Shown here piece by piece: positions 54,812 to 63,975 of a stretch of 64,000 nucleotides of DNA. The translations under genes were made by a program, and so were the position numbers. Within the stretch, counting starts at the first letter, position 1, and every line of letters begins with the position of its first letter. Source of the DNA: Azotosporobacter soli (GTDB taxonomy: Bacteria > Bacillota > Negativicutes > SG130); contig NZ_JAUAOA010000010.1 in assembly GCF_030542965.1 (NCBI RefSeq), positions 37,428 to 101,427 of the forward strand, read 5' to 3'. The notes under the pieces are model-generated. The model worked only from the letters and a program-made list of their open reading frames with translations, had not been told where the DNA came from and did no database searches.

Positions 54812-55513
54812 TTGCATATCACATATTTACAAGGCTGGTCCTTTAATTCCGACATTTGGCCGGATTACTGCCACACGCCAAATGCTCATTTTCCACTTCA
54901 TCACCCTTGGCCTGATAATTACTCCCTAGATAAACTCCTACGTTTTCTTGCATTGCACAACAAAAAAACAGTGTTAGTCGGTTGGTCACTCGGCGGCATG
55001 CTGGCACTAGAAACAGCGTTTCGCCACCCCAATAATGTAGCCGGTCTCATCTTGGTCGGAACCACGCCTCGCTTTTTAACTGCACCAGATTTTCCTCACG
55101 GCCAATCAGCAGGCGCACTGCGCCAACTCAAACGCCAAGTATTGCGCACCCCATCTACTGCCATAGCCAGCTTTCGTAGACAAATCGATTCAGACGCTTT
55201 TTCTATGTTAGCGGACGAACCATCACCGCTCGAACTTGAATCACATCTCTTGGGTCTTGATTATTTAGCAGCAACTGATCTTCGTCCTCTCTTAGGACAA
55301 ATCACCCTCCCCTGTCACATCATCCACGGAACGCAGGATCAAATTTGCCCCTATAGGGCCGCTGTTTATCTTGCCGCACAACTGCCAGGCGCGAGATTGC
55401 ACGCATTCTCCGAGTCCGGCCATGCACCATTTTTAAACGAGAAAAATAAATTTCAAATCTTGCTCGAATCCATTTTTCGACAATTCGAAGGGAGTAATAG
55501 TCATGTTGGATAA
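54812..55513 (+). CDS. bioH: BioH-type alpha/beta hydrolase (pimeloyl-ACP methyl ester esterase)
   Basis: About 233 residues. I chose the TTG at 54812, eight bases after GAGAGGTG; the GTG at 54803 lies in that Shine-Dalgarno. The nucleophile elbow GWSLGGMLALE (Ser about 77), an acidic residue in GTQDQICP and the His in SGHAPFL form the usual triad. Overlapping bioC by 11 bases strongly suggests BioH's job: freeing pimeloyl-ACP from its methyl ester in biotin synthesis. Identification rests partly on that context. Confidence 0.85.
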   Translation: MHITYLQGWSFNSDIWPDYCHTPNAHFPLHHPWPDNYSLDKLLRFLALHNKKTVLVGWSLGGMLALETAFRHPNNVAGLILVGTTPRFLTAPDFPHGQSAGALRQLKRQVLRTPSTAIASFRRQIDSDAFSMLADEPSPLELESHLLGLDYLAATDLRPLLGQITLPCHIIHGTQDQICPYRAAVYLAAQLPGARLHAFSESGHAPFLNEKNKFQILLESIFRQFEGSNSHVG

Positions 55514-56336
55514 AGAAAAAATTTTGCATAGTTTCAGCCGCGCCGCAACAACTTACGAAGAAAATGCCGTCGTCCAAAAAAAAATGGCCCACCTACTCCT
55601 CCAGCAAACACAAAAGGTTAGCCGCTCTTTTTCACATATTCTAGAGATCGGCTGCGGCACCGGCTATCTGACCCGTCTATTGTCGAAATCCTTTCCTAGC
55701 GCTGACATTGTAGCGACCGACATTTCAGAAACCATGCTCACTCAGGCTTCAATCCTACAAACAGGCAAAAATGTTCGATTCGAAAGACAAGACGGTGAAA
55801 ACCTCTCTCTCAACACTAAATTTGACTTAATCATTTCCAATGCAGCTTTCCAGTGGTTCAACAATTACGACGCGGCTTTTTCCGGATTTTTCCGTCACTT
55901 GACCTCTGAAGGTCTCTTGTTGTATGCGACTTTCGGACCGGAAACATTTTATGAGTTGCATACCTCTTTCAATCAGGCACGCCATAGTCTTACTCTGCCG
56001 TCTGACATTCGTCATGGCCCGCCCTTCGCTTCCTCTGCATCGCTGGCCGACTATGCTTCTAACAACGGACTCTTCTGCCATCACAGGGAAAAAACCGAAC
56101 TGCTTTATTACCCTTCTGTCCGTTCTTTTCTCTCTTCAATAAAAAAAGTCGGCGCTAATCATACGCCGACCTCAGTTAGTAATAACTTTAATCGAAAACT
56201 TCTTCCAACGATGATATCGCATTACGAACAACTCTTTTGCACAGAAGATGGTTTAATCCCTGCAACATATCATCTTGTTTTTGGTCAAGCCCAAAAGCAG
56301 GCTCCGGCCTCAGGCACCGCCGCTCAGTGCGGATAA
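55503..56336 (+). CDS. bioC: malonyl-ACP O-methyltransferase BioC
   Basis: A 277-residue SAM enzyme that methylates malonyl-ACP to start pimelate synthesis for biotin. The N-terminal KEKILHSFSRAATTYEENAVVQKKMA is the BioC-specific helix, and motif I LEIGCGTGYLTRLLS is intact; FDLIISNAAFQWF supports the assignment. It starts within the end of bioH after AAGGGAGTAATAGTC. No bioA, B, D or F gene is in the window, so the pathway is split on the genome. Confidence 0.92.
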   Translation: MLDKEKILHSFSRAATTYEENAVVQKKMAHLLLQQTQKVSRSFSHILEIGCGTGYLTRLLSKSFPSADIVATDISETMLTQASILQTGKNVRFERQDGENLSLNTKFDLIISNAAFQWFNNYDAAFSGFFRHLTSEGLLLYATFGPETFYELHTSFNQARHSLTLPSDIRHGPPFASSASLADYASNNGLFCHHREKTELLYYPSVRSFLSSIKKVGANHTPTSVSNNFNRKLLPTMISHYEQLFCTEDGLIPATYHLVFGQAQKQAPASGTAAQCG

Positions 56337-56414
56337 TTATGGAAAACCAAGCTCCGATATGCTATCATTGTGACAGTGTGCTACATTCATAACGATATGA
56401 TAAAAGGAGCCTCC

Positions 56415-58016
56415 ATGAGGAAATATATATCTATCATCTTATTTCTATTACTCGCCCTATATGCATTTGAGTTATCTTCGGCTAGCCGCTTCGGCACTTA
56501 TGCTCCAGTCATAGCCGTCGAACGTCTTCAAAACCGTCTGTGCTTTTCCTGGTCCAAACCCTCTTATCCCGCCTATTATGAGGTGGAAGTCTTCAGCGGT
56601 TCACGTGAACACTGGCAGTTGCTGCCATCTGATGCTACGCGCATCACCCGGTATCGTACGCTGTCAAACAATATCCAACTTGACAACTCATTTCCTGAGA
56701 GCGCTTTTATCCGCGTATCGGCGCATAGTTTGCTGCATCACCCACTCGGTACTTATTCGGAACCAGTCGCATTCTCCAGCTTAAGGCAGGCAAACCTCAA
56801 GCCCGCCCCGACCTTGCACTATCCAGCCTCGGCACCGGCGCCTTCGACTGCTATGTTAAGCTGGAGCCCCGTTGCTGGCGCGGTTTATTATGAGTTTGAA
56901 CTTCTTTCTGCCCTGCCGGAAAATCCAAACGGTACAGAGCACTCCCGTTTTCAACTACTTGTTACACGCGATGTTTTTTCAAACGGTCACAGTCTCGATA
57001 TCTCGCGTTTCTTTCGCGATAAGGTCTATTGGCGTGCTCGCGGCCTTGACTTCAACGGTAATCCAATTGGTGTTTTTTCTGATGCAGAAGAAATTTATAT
57101 CGATAATTTGCAACCATTTTTACTGCGTCCGCTATCAAACACCGGCTATGCCGCCGCCAATTTGCCCGTGCCGATTTACCCGGTTTATGAGTGGATCCCC
57201 ATACCGGGCGCTACACAGTATGAAGTCGAATTGACTGACCACCCTCCAGAAAACCCGAATGGCACTTATCCTTCGGAACATCGCATCTGGACATCCATCG
57301 TACAAAGTCGCTATGACTGTTATGATGAAAACCCCCGGATTTCACCTGGAACTTATTATTGGCGCGTCCGCGGTTTAGATGAAAACGGGCATGCCGTTGG
57401 CGTTTATTCTGATGCCGAAGCTTACACGGTCGATTTTCAAAGCGGTCGCTATGCAGCAACCTTTGGCGACAGCATTACACATGGCGGCGGAGCAGTTTCC
57501 TATTCTCCGGCCGATATGGAATACAGCTTTCAAAAATATCTTTCCTTTCCCGCTCTTAACTTAGGTAAAAGCGGTGATACCAGCGAGACGATGCTCTATC
57601 GCTTTGAGCATGACGTACTGCCCTTTCATCCGCAATTTTTACTCATCATGGGCGGGACCAATAGCCTGCGCGGTGGTGTTCCCGCAGAGGAAGTCATCCA
57701 TGATTTAGCAACCATTCGCGACAAATGCATTCGCAATGGCATCCGCCCTATCTTCCTCACGCTCCCTCCGATCAACCCGGATGCGATCGCCCGCGTTTTT
57801 CAAGAAGAAACATCACCCGAATGGAAAGAACAGTTTGCACTGGTCAATGCATTTCTACGCCAACAGCGTTATGTAATAGACATTGCACCATTCTTCATGA
57901 ACGCAGATGGCGATCTACCACCGCATTTTGCAGTCGATGGTTTGCACATGGATTTAGAAGGGAAAAAGTTAATGGGACAATTGATTAACGCTAATTGGTC
58001 AAGAGTGACTCGCTAA
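56415..58016 (+). CDS. secreted SGNH hydrolase with three fibronectin-like repeats
   Basis: From the ATG at 56415 (AAAGGAG upstream) the protein has 533 residues and an N-terminal signal peptide (MRKYISIILFLLLALYAF). About residues 25-350 consist of three related beta domains, each with a strand like YYEVEVF/YYEFELL/QYEVELT and the second and third ending VYWRARGLDxNG...GVFSDAE and YYWRVRGLDENG...GVYSDAE. The C-terminal domain is an SGNH esterase: Ser in AATFGDSITHGG, Gly in LNLGKSGDT, Asn in LLIMGGTNSL, Asp-His in AVDGLHMD. It should be an exported esterase of carbohydrate or lipid substrates. Its end overlaps tyrA by 26 bases. Confidence 0.85.
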   Translation: MRKYISIILFLLLALYAFELSSASRFGTYAPVIAVERLQNRLCFSWSKPSYPAYYEVEVFSGSREHWQLLPSDATRITRYRTLSNNIQLDNSFPESAFIRVSAHSLLHHPLGTYSEPVAFSSLRQANLKPAPTLHYPASAPAPSTAMLSWSPVAGAVYYEFELLSALPENPNGTEHSRFQLLVTRDVFSNGHSLDISRFFRDKVYWRARGLDFNGNPIGVFSDAEEIYIDNLQPFLLRPLSNTGYAAANLPVPIYPVYEWIPIPGATQYEVELTDHPPENPNGTYPSEHRIWTSIVQSRYDCYDENPRISPGTYYWRVRGLDENGHAVGVYSDAEAYTVDFQSGRYAATFGDSITHGGGAVSYSPADMEYSFQKYLSFPALNLGKSGDTSETMLYRFEHDVLPFHPQFLLIMGGTNSLRGGVPAEEVIHDLATIRDKCIRNGIRPIFLTLPPINPDAIARVFQEETSPEWKEQFALVNAFLRQQRYVIDIAPFFMNADGDLPPHFAVDGLHMDLEGKKLMGQLINANWSRVTR

Positions 58017-58863
58017 CAAGTTGATCCCGCTTTTGTTTTGCATTGCTGAAGAACTGATGAATTTCGTTTCGATCCTGACGCTGGATGGCATAAATCATGT
58101 CATCCAGCTTTTGTTTTAAATTTTCCAGCGAATCAACAATGGCCTCTCCGTTCGTCAAGCAAATATCCGACCACATATCGGCATTGGAAGAGGCTATTCG
58201 TGTAGTATCTTTAAACCCGCCACCCGCCAGTTTAGCAGTTTCCGTCTCGCCATCTTCCAGTAAATTAACCAATGCGGCTGCCGCTACATGAGGAACATGG
58301 CTGATGATGGCCGCGCATTTGTCATGTGTTATCGCATCCATATATGCAATATCCGCTCCAAGTACGCTTAACAAATTTTCAATGACCACTAGCGATTCCG
58401 GTTGCCGAGTATATTCCGGCAGTAAGATATATTTTTTGCCACGAAAGAGATTTTTATCCGCTGCGCAAAAACCACTGCTTTCCCGCCCTGCCATTGGATG
58501 TCCGGCGACATAGTCTGCATGTTCCGGAAGCAAGCTTCTGATCTGAAAGGAAATTAATTGTTTCGTACTTCCCACATCGCTAATGATTGTTCCAGGCTTA
58601 AGATGCGGCGCCATCATTGAAACTAAAACCGGTATTTGCAAAACAGGCGTACAGAGAAAGATAATATCCGCCCAAGCTGCCGCTTCGGCGATCGACGCCG
58701 TTCCCCAGTTCAAAATCTGCCTATTGATTGCCGCATTTAAATCCTCTTCCCGTTGATCCACGCCGCACAATTCAATTGAACTCTGGTAAGCGTCACGTAG
58801 CGCGAGCGCCAGTGATCCTCCAATCAACCCCAATCCAACAACGGCTATCTTTTGGGCGTTCAT
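57991..58863 (-). CDS. tyrA: prephenate dehydrogenase
   Basis: A 290-residue NAD-dependent enzyme making 4-hydroxyphenylpyruvate, the tyrosine branch. Rossmann motif [17 protein letters not shown] at the N-terminus, catalytic His in [13 protein letters not shown], and the helical C-terminal domain with [15 protein letters not shown]. No ACT or chorismate mutase domain is fused. Its start overlaps the aroF stop by four bases, so the two are a coupled pair behind the T-box. It converges on the SGNH gene, with overlapping ends. Confidence 0.94.
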   Translation of the reverse strand: MNAQKIAVVGLGLIGGSLALALRDAYQSSIELCGVDQREEDLNAAINRQILNWGTASIAEAAAWADIIFLCTPVLQIPVLVSMMAPHLKPGTIISDVGSTKQLISFQIRSLLPEHADYVAGHPMAGRESSGFCAADKNLFRGKKYILLPEYTRQPESLVVIENLLSVLGADIAYMDAITHDKCAAIISHVPHVAAAALVNLLEDGETETAKLAGGGFKDTTRIASSNADMWSDICLTNGEAIVDSLENLKQKLDDMIYAIQRQDRNEIHQFFSNAKQKRDQLVSESLLTN

Positions 58864-59876
58864 GCCATCTTCATCCCCATTAAGTTTGCAATGCCGGAAA
58901 TTTCCTTCATTACTAAAGAGAAATTTTCCGGAGTCAAGGATTGTTTTCCGTCTGACAATGCGATTGCCGGATTCGGATGTACTTCAATCATTAGACCATC
59001 AGCCCCACAAGCAACTGCCGCCCTCGACATTGGCCCGACTAATTTCCAACGTCCTGTGCCATGGCTTGGATCAACGATAATCGGCAAATGACTGATTTGT
59101 TTAACCGCTGCAACCGCGCTTAAGTCAAGTGTATTTCGCGTATATTCTTCATAAGTACGAATACCGCGTTCGCAAAAGACCACGTTGTAATTTCCTTCAC
59201 TCATGATGTATTCCGCAGCATTCAACCATTCATTAATCGTCGCCGCCAAGCCGCGTTTCAGAAGTACCGGCTTATTGCTTTTGCCGGCTGCCGTCAACAG
59301 TTTGAAGTTTTGCATGTTGCGCGCACCGATTTGCAACATGTCAGCATATTCGGCAACTACGGGAACCGATTCCACATCTACAACTTCCGTCACCACCTTC
59401 AAACCGGTAAGTTCACGAGCCTTAGCCAACATTTCCAAGCCTTTCACCTCTAAACCTTGAAACGCATAAGGCGAAGTTCGTGGTTTGAATGCTCCGCCGC
59501 GTAAGAATTGTGCTCCGGCCGCCTTTACCACACGCGCCGACTCCAATAACTGCTCCATACTTTCCACAGCACACGGCCCCGCCATGACAGCCAAATTACC
59601 GCCGCCAATTTTCACTCCGTCAATATCGATGATACTGTCTTCCTGATGAAAGCTGCGGCTCACTAATTTATAACTTTCGGTCACAGCTACCGTTTTTTCA
59701 ACACCTGGCATAGCCTCTATCGGCTGTTCGGCAATCAATCCTTTTTCGCCAATTACGCCAATGATCGTTCGGCTATCGCCGGTCGACAAATGAACCTTAA
59801 GTCCGACTGCCTCTAACCGATCCACCACCTGTTCCATTTCCTGCTTCGTCGCGTTGTCATTCATTACAATAATCAT
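58860..59876 (-). CDS. aroF: 3-deoxy-7-phosphoheptulonate synthase, type I beta with regulatory domain
   Basis: First step of the shikimate pathway: condenses PEP with erythrose 4-phosphate. I chose the ATG at 59876 ([14 protein letters not shown]), eight bases after GGAGG, matching the usual family start; three upstream ATGs lie before or in the Shine-Dalgarno. The first about 70 residues are the ferredoxin-like regulatory domain that confers tyrosine/phenylalanine inhibition in Thermotoga. The barrel carries [24 protein letters not shown] and [11 protein letters not shown]. Followed by tyrA; transcription is under a T-box. Confidence 0.95.
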   Translation of the reverse strand: MIIVMNDNATKQEMEQVVDRLEAVGLKVHLSTGDSRTIIGVIGEKGLIAEQPIEAMPGVEKTVAVTESYKLVSRSFHQEDSIIDIDGVKIGGGNLAVMAGPCAVESMEQLLESARVVKAAGAQFLRGGAFKPRTSPYAFQGLEVKGLEMLAKARELTGLKVVTEVVDVESVPVVAEYADMLQIGARNMQNFKLLTAAGKSNKPVLLKRGLAATINEWLNAAEYIMSEGNYNVVFCERGIRTYEEYTRNTLDLSAVAAVKQISHLPIIVDPSHGTGRWKLVGPMSRAAVACGADGLMIEVHPNPAIALSDGKQSLTPENFSLVMKEISGIANLMGMKMA

Positions 59877-59924
59877 TTTCATAACCTCCATCATCTTTTT
59901 AATCAACTTAGATAAAAATAGAAA

Positions 59925-60205
59925 AAGCCCCCATCCCTACAGGGACGGAGACTTAACCCGCGGTACCACCCTGCTTGCCATAGCAAGCCACTCTTCAAGT
60001 ACGGGGCGTACACTTACACGACCGATACTCTAGCCTTTTATAACGGAGGCATTCCGGCACGGCCTACTGGACTTATCGTTCGGCCTGCAGTTCCCAGGTG
60101 TATTTCAACTAGCCTCTTTACCGAGTCGCACCACCCCTCGGCTCTCTGAAAAACAAACTAGTCTACTCTTCCCGTTCATCACCTTTACATGTTTTCTTAT
60201 TAAGT
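59925..60205 (-). promoter_or_regulatory. T-box leader, tyrosine-type
   Basis: The minus strand has the T-box core AGGGTGGTACCGCGGGTT (59972-59955), which pairs with uncharged tRNA, followed by a terminator stem CCGTCCCT/AGGGATGG and GGGGCTTTTTC (59953-59925). In the 5' stem, loop-E bases AGTA and GAA precede TAC (60102-60100), then ACC; TAC would be read as a Tyr codon. This fits control of aroF-tyrA by uncharged tRNA-Tyr. Confidence 0.92.
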
Positions 60206-60212
60206 TATACAA

Positions 60213-60241
60213 ACTATAGCACAGTGTAAATATAAAAGCAA
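60213..60241 (-). promoter_or_regulatory. promoter of the aroF-tyrA T-box transcript
   Basis: On the minus strand TTGCTT (60241-60236), 17 bases, TATAGT (60218-60213). The -35 lies on the end of the preceding gene's terminator. Confidence 0.7.
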
Positions 60242-60273
60242 CCCAGAAATGCTTTTTTTTGCATTTCCAGGTT
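60240..60273 (-). terminator. terminator of the NlpC/P60 gene
   Basis: On the minus strand AACCTGGAAATGC pairs with GCATTTCTGGGTT around a run of A, followed by GCTTTTAT. It lies just after the stop at 60279 and abuts the next promoter. Confidence 0.85.
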
Positions 60274-60278
60274 GTTTT

Positions 60279-60932
60279 TTATACGAACCGCTTTGCACCC
60301 AAATAACGCGGCTTCCAATATGTTTCGTCGAGTCCGCTGATCATGACACCTCTACTTGAAGAGGCGTGGAGAAACTTATTGTTTCCCATGTAAATACCGC
60401 AATGCGACGCACCTTTTTCATACGTAGTGAAGAAAACCACATCTCCCGGCTGCAGCAGAGTCGTTCGTAAAACAGATTTGCCATACTTGAATTGCTCATC
60501 TGCCATACGCGGCACCTTAATGCCCTGTTCCTGAAAAACTTTTTGAACTAAACCAGAACAGTCAAATCCTTTTGCTGTCGTACCACCGAATTTATAGGGC
60601 ACACCAATATATTTCCGGGCACTGTCGCTCACTTTTTGACCCACGCCTGTCCCTTTAGGCATGTTCTCCAACAATTGGTACGTCTTATCATCTACTACAC
60701 CGTCTGGTTTTAATCCATTCTTACGTTGAAACGCTTTAACAGCCTTCGTAACTGATGAATTAAAACGACCATCCGTTGCGCCTTCATAATAAGCATTGAC
60801 TTTCAATCGTTCTTGAATGAAGGTGACTTTTTCACCGGTGTCGCCTTCTTGTACTTTGATTGCTGCACCAAATGCGACCGAAGGAAGGACTAACAAAAAC
60901 AAGAAAATAAATACGCTTCGTCGGTAATTCAC
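60279..60932 (-). CDS. secreted NlpC/P60 peptidoglycan endopeptidase with binding domain
   Basis: I chose the GTG at 60932, seven bases after GGAGG, giving 217 residues and a signal peptide (NYRRSVFIFLFLLVLPSVAFG). Residues about 30-85 are a peptidoglycan-binding domain (GDTGEKVTFIQERLKVNAYY, AFQRKNGLKPDGVVDDKT). The C-terminal NlpC/P60 domain has catalytic Cys in KGFDCSGLVQKVF, His in SHCGIYMG and a third polar residue in KFLHAS. It would cut the stem peptide of peptidoglycan during growth. It stands alone. Confidence 0.93.
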   Translation of the reverse strand: MNYRRSVFIFLFLLVLPSVAFGAAIKVQEGDTGEKVTFIQERLKVNAYYEGATDGRFNSSVTKAVKAFQRKNGLKPDGVVDDKTYQLLENMPKGTGVGQKVSDSARKYIGVPYKFGGTTAKGFDCSGLVQKVFQEQGIKVPRMADEQFKYGKSVLRTTLLQPGDVVFFTTYEKGASHCGIYMGNNKFLHASSSRGVMISGLDETYWKPRYLGAKRFV

Positions 60933-61079
60933 AAACCTTCCTCCCATTCCTGGTTTTTTATTTTCGATGTAAAATGATTTTCGTTACAAATACCAAAAAT
61001 CCTGCTCTTTTTCTATCTTTTCCTGCTATACTTATAGTATCTTTGTCTATTATGAAAAAATCGACGGGAGGCGGCCGTT

Positions 61080-61748
61080 ATGCAACTTCAATTTTGGGGA
61101 CACTCATGTTTTCTCTTGTCCACACCAAACTATTCCCTTCTCTTTGATCCGTTTTTGCGTGATAATCCCCATCAACTTATACAACCAGAAAGTATTAAAT
61201 GTGATTACATCTTCGTAAGCCATGGGCATCACGATCATCTCGGCGACGCAATTGAGATAGCAAAAGCCAATGACGCTCAAATCGTAGCCACCTTTGAATT
61301 AGCAAGCATGTGCGAAACCTCTGGTTGCCGCATCCACCCGATGCATATCGGTGGCAAACACGTCTTTGATTTCGGTTCCGTTCGCCTCACTCCGGCATTG
61401 CACGGCGCTGGAGTTTCTGGCGGGCTCGCCAGCGGTTTCATTGTTAGCATTTTCGGCAAGACCATTTATTTTGCAGGAGATACCGGAATTTTTGGCGACA
61501 TGCAACTACTTGGCCGTCTGGAATCTATCGACTATGCCCTGCTGCCGATTGGCGATAATTTTACAATGGGTCCGACCGATGCCGCTGAAGCAGCGAAAAT
61601 GTTGAACGCAAAACATGTTATCCCCATGCATTACAACACCTGGCCATTGATCGCACAAAATGCTGAAACGTTTAAGCAGGATGTTGAAGCGCGCTTTTCC
61701 ATTCCTGTTCATATCCTACTCCCTGGTCAAACATTATCTCTGGATTAA
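61080..61748 (+). CDS. UPF0173 metal-dependent hydrolase
   Basis: A 222-residue metallo-beta-lactamase-fold protein of the UPF0173/YtkL type. The zinc motif is SHGHHDHLGD, with further ligands in GGKHVFDFG...HGAG, FAGDTGIFGD and PMHYNTWP. The GGGAGGCGG upstream marks the ATG. Family members are cytoplasmic hydrolases of unsettled substrate. It is followed after 20 bases by a secreted protein gene in the same direction. Confidence 0.92.
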   Translation: MQLQFWGHSCFLLSTPNYSLLFDPFLRDNPHQLIQPESIKCDYIFVSHGHHDHLGDAIEIAKANDAQIVATFELASMCETSGCRIHPMHIGGKHVFDFGSVRLTPALHGAGVSGGLASGFIVSIFGKTIYFAGDTGIFGDMQLLGRLESIDYALLPIGDNFTMGPTDAAEAAKMLNAKHVIPMHYNTWPLIAQNAETFKQDVEARFSIPVHILLPGQTLSLD

Positions 61749-61768
61749 CCGATTGGAGGCATTCTTTC

Positions 61769-62383
61769 ATGCTAAACCGTCATTTTTTCAGCCTATTTTT
61801 GCTTTTTGTTTTTCTTGCTTTGCCCCTTACGACTTCGGCCGCCATTTCATCATCGGGCAGCGTATTTTCCCTTGAAGGCGTAGGAACGACTTCGCTGCCG
61901 ACCGGTTGCAGCGCAACAGCGGCTGTCGGCACTGAAAGCATGACAAACATGGAAACGCAATATGACTTATCTGCTACCGATACAGCCGGAATTCATTACG
62001 CCCGCTTACTCGTCTACAAAGCACCGCAAGATCTCGGTATGGCCGGAACTTTAATCGATTTGATCGGTTTCAAACCAGAAATCTATCCATTATTGTCCGA
62101 AATGGGAAAAACTCTGGTCAGTAAAAAACTAGAGGAAAACAATTTGAAATTAATCGAGTGGTTACCCGCCAACAAGTCATCGATCCCCAATCATCCGGGT
62201 ATCCAATTGGCGTTACGCGCCACTTTACCGGAAAAACTACCGCTGCCGATGTTCGCCATTGTCAACCTAGTTCCACGCAACGGTCAAATCACTGCGGTTG
62301 TCCTTATCTGTCCCGATATCGATAAAAATTATTGGCAACCGATTTATCTTCAAATGCTAGGTTCACTAAAAGAAAATAGTTAA
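61769..62383 (+). CDS. exported protein of unknown function
   Basis: A 204-residue protein with a clear signal peptide (MLNRHFFSLFLLFVFLALPLTTSAA). The mature part has an early SLEGVGTTSLPTGCSATAAVG and a helix DLIGFKPEIYPLLSEMGKTLV. I recognise no family. GGAGGC precedes the ATG, and it follows the UPF0173 gene by 20 bases, so they may be co-transcribed. Confidence 0.7.
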   Translation: MLNRHFFSLFLLFVFLALPLTTSAAISSSGSVFSLEGVGTTSLPTGCSATAAVGTESMTNMETQYDLSATDTAGIHYARLLVYKAPQDLGMAGTLIDLIGFKPEIYPLLSEMGKTLVSKKLEENNLKLIEWLPANKSSIPNHPGIQLALRATLPEKLPLPMFAIVNLVPRNGQITAVVLICPDIDKNYWQPIYLQMLGSLKENS

Positions 62384-62445
62384 TTTCATAAGTTGCATTA
62401 TGTTATACTTGTTACAGCATCATAAAGCGTAAAAGGTGATAGCCT

Positions 62446-62658
62446 ATGGATTTGCTACTTTCATTTATTCTTTTACTTGTTTATATTGCTATACGCATCA
62501 TCTCCTGGCGCGTTGCCGACGCTAATGGCAAGTCGCCGCTTTGGATTCGCGACCTACTTGATTTTACGCCCAAGAGGGCCGAACCGCCTGCACCACCCTG
62601 GATCCCTAGACTGATTATACCCCCGCAAACGAAAAGTGATAAACGCAAACAAATATAA
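62446..62658 (+). CDS. small single-helix membrane protein
   Basis: A 70-residue protein with one N-terminal membrane helix (LLLSFILLLVYIAIRIISW) and a short proline-rich, basic cytoplasmic tail (RAEPPAPPWIPRLIIPPQ). AAAGGTG precedes the ATG. Function unknown. The IS element inserted 36 bases after its stop. Confidence 0.6.
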   Translation: MDLLLSFILLLVYIAIRIISWRVADANGKSPLWIRDLLDFTPKRAEPPAPPWIPRLIIPPQTKSDKRKQI

Positions 62659-62753
62659 ATCCGATTACTAAAAGGAAACCCGTTTGGCATATCTGAACTG
62701 AACCAGAAACAACGTACATAAAATAAAACGCCCAGAAGTAGAATAGCTTTAAA

Positions 62754-63611
62754 TTACGCAAACTGGCATCGTTTTTCATACGGTGTCAGTTTTGTTTTTA
62801 GTTGAATGCGTTCAAAATTATAAAAATAGATATACTCATCGATAACCTCGTTAGCCTCTGCAAATGTTTTGAGATGTATTCTCGAAATGCATTCTGCTTT
62901 CAAAATACTAAAAAAGTTTTCAGCTAATGCGTTATCATAACAATTTCCTCGCCTTGACATGGACGGTGTAATACCATACTCTTTAGTTAGGTTAAAATAC
63001 CCCTGTGAAGTGTATTGAAACCCTTGGTCACTATGGAGTTGCAGCTCTGTAGTGACTTTTTCCTTTTTCATGGCAGTTCGAATTGTTTCAAGAACTAAAT
63101 TTACAGTTTGTTCTGTTCCTGTTTTATAAGCAATAATACTGCGATCAAACGCATCGCGTATCATTGATAAATACAGGATTCCTTGGAGTGTATGGATGTA
63201 TGAAATGTCGGTAACCCATTTCTGATTCGGCGCAGTTGCTTCAAAATCACGATTGAGTAGATTTTCATATTTATGAAGTTGTTGCTGCATTCTCTTGTAT
63301 TTTTTACGTCGGCGAATTTGAGATAATAAATTATATTTGCTCATTAAGCGAAGAACGGTTTTCGGATCAATAAATATATTTCTATTCTGTTGAAGCCACA
63401 AATGAACCCTTCGATATCCATACGTTCTTTTTGATATTTCTTGGCATACCGCAATTTCTGCTACGATTCGTTCATTGCGATTCGGTTGATTCATGCGATG
63501 AACAAAATCATAGTACCCACTGCGTGATACATCAAAAAAGTCACACATTGCAGAGATAGAATAGCTGTCTTGGTTTTTATAAATTGCCATGTATTTTACA
63601 GATGGCCTCAC
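62754..63611 (-). CDS. IS3-family transposase OrfB (DDE integrase)
   Basis: A 285-residue frame. The helical N-terminus (SRSGYYDFVHRMNQPNRN) and the RTYGYRRVHLWL region are typical. The catalytic triad is visible: Asp in KWVTDISYIHT, Asp in LHSDQGFQYTSQGY and Glu in NALAENFFSILKAE. Its GTG start overlaps the OrfA stop as GTGA. In most IS3 elements the active enzyme is an OrfA-OrfB fusion made by -1 frameshifting; I see no clear slippery heptamer here, so coupled re-initiation is an alternative. Nothing suggests inactivation. Confidence 0.95.
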   Translation of the reverse strand: MRPSVKYMAIYKNQDSYSISAMCDFFDVSRSGYYDFVHRMNQPNRNERIVAEIAVCQEISKRTYGYRRVHLWLQQNRNIFIDPKTVLRLMSKYNLLSQIRRRKKYKRMQQQLHKYENLLNRDFEATAPNQKWVTDISYIHTLQGILYLSMIRDAFDRSIIAYKTGTEQTVNLVLETIRTAMKKEKVTTELQLHSDQGFQYTSQGYFNLTKEYGITPSMSRRGNCYDNALAENFFSILKAECISRIHLKTFAEANEVIDEYIYFYNFERIQLKTKLTPYEKRCQFA

Positions 63612-63922
63612 TTCCTTCCAACGATTTGAAGAAAAGAACGTAATAGTTCGTTTTCCATCTTTAAACGCTTGATTTCATTATCTCTTTTATCCTGTATGGT
63701 AACATAGCTTTTAGGCGGTCTGCCTTTTTTCCGTGGAATAATTCCAGATTCAATCATCTTTTGTTTTCGGTTGTGTCTTCGGATTAGTTCTTTGATTACG
63801 TATTTATCCTTAAATCCATAGAACTCGCTAATTTCACGATTCGTTTTGCCTTCTTCTTTCATTTTTAGAACGTCGAGAATAATGTGTTCTCCAAAATGTT
63901 TTATTCCTCTTTGCCCTGACAT
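63608..63922 (-). CDS. IS3-family OrfA (helix-turn-helix)
   Basis: About 104 residues from the ATG at 63922 (GGGGGTG seven bases upstream). The N-terminal half is a helix-turn-helix (TNREISEFYGFKDKYVIKELI); the C-terminus is a leucine-zipper-like coil (NEIKRLKMENELLRSFLQIV) used for dimerisation with OrfB. It binds the element ends. Its start region is part of a hairpin described separately. Confidence 0.92.
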   Translation of the reverse strand: MSGQRGIKHFGEHIILDVLKMKEEGKTNREISEFYGFKDKYVIKELIRRHNRKQKMIESGIIPRKKGRPPKSYVTIQDKRDNEIKRLKMENELLRSFLQIVGRK

Positions 63923-63925
63923 ATG

Positions 63926-63975
63926 AACACCCCCAGTCATAGATTAATTATCTACAACTGGGGGTGTTTTGTCAT
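63926..63975 (-). promoter_or_regulatory. transposase promoter with a hairpin over the OrfA ribosome binding site
   Basis: On the minus strand ATGACA (63975-63970), 17 bases, GATAAT (63952-63947) form a promoter. Arms AACACCCCCAGT (63968-63957) and ACTGGGGGTGTT (63937-63926) make a perfect 12-base stem. The first arm lies in the promoter spacer and the second holds the OrfA ribosome binding site, so only read-through RNA from outside would fold and hide it. Confidence 0.75.
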
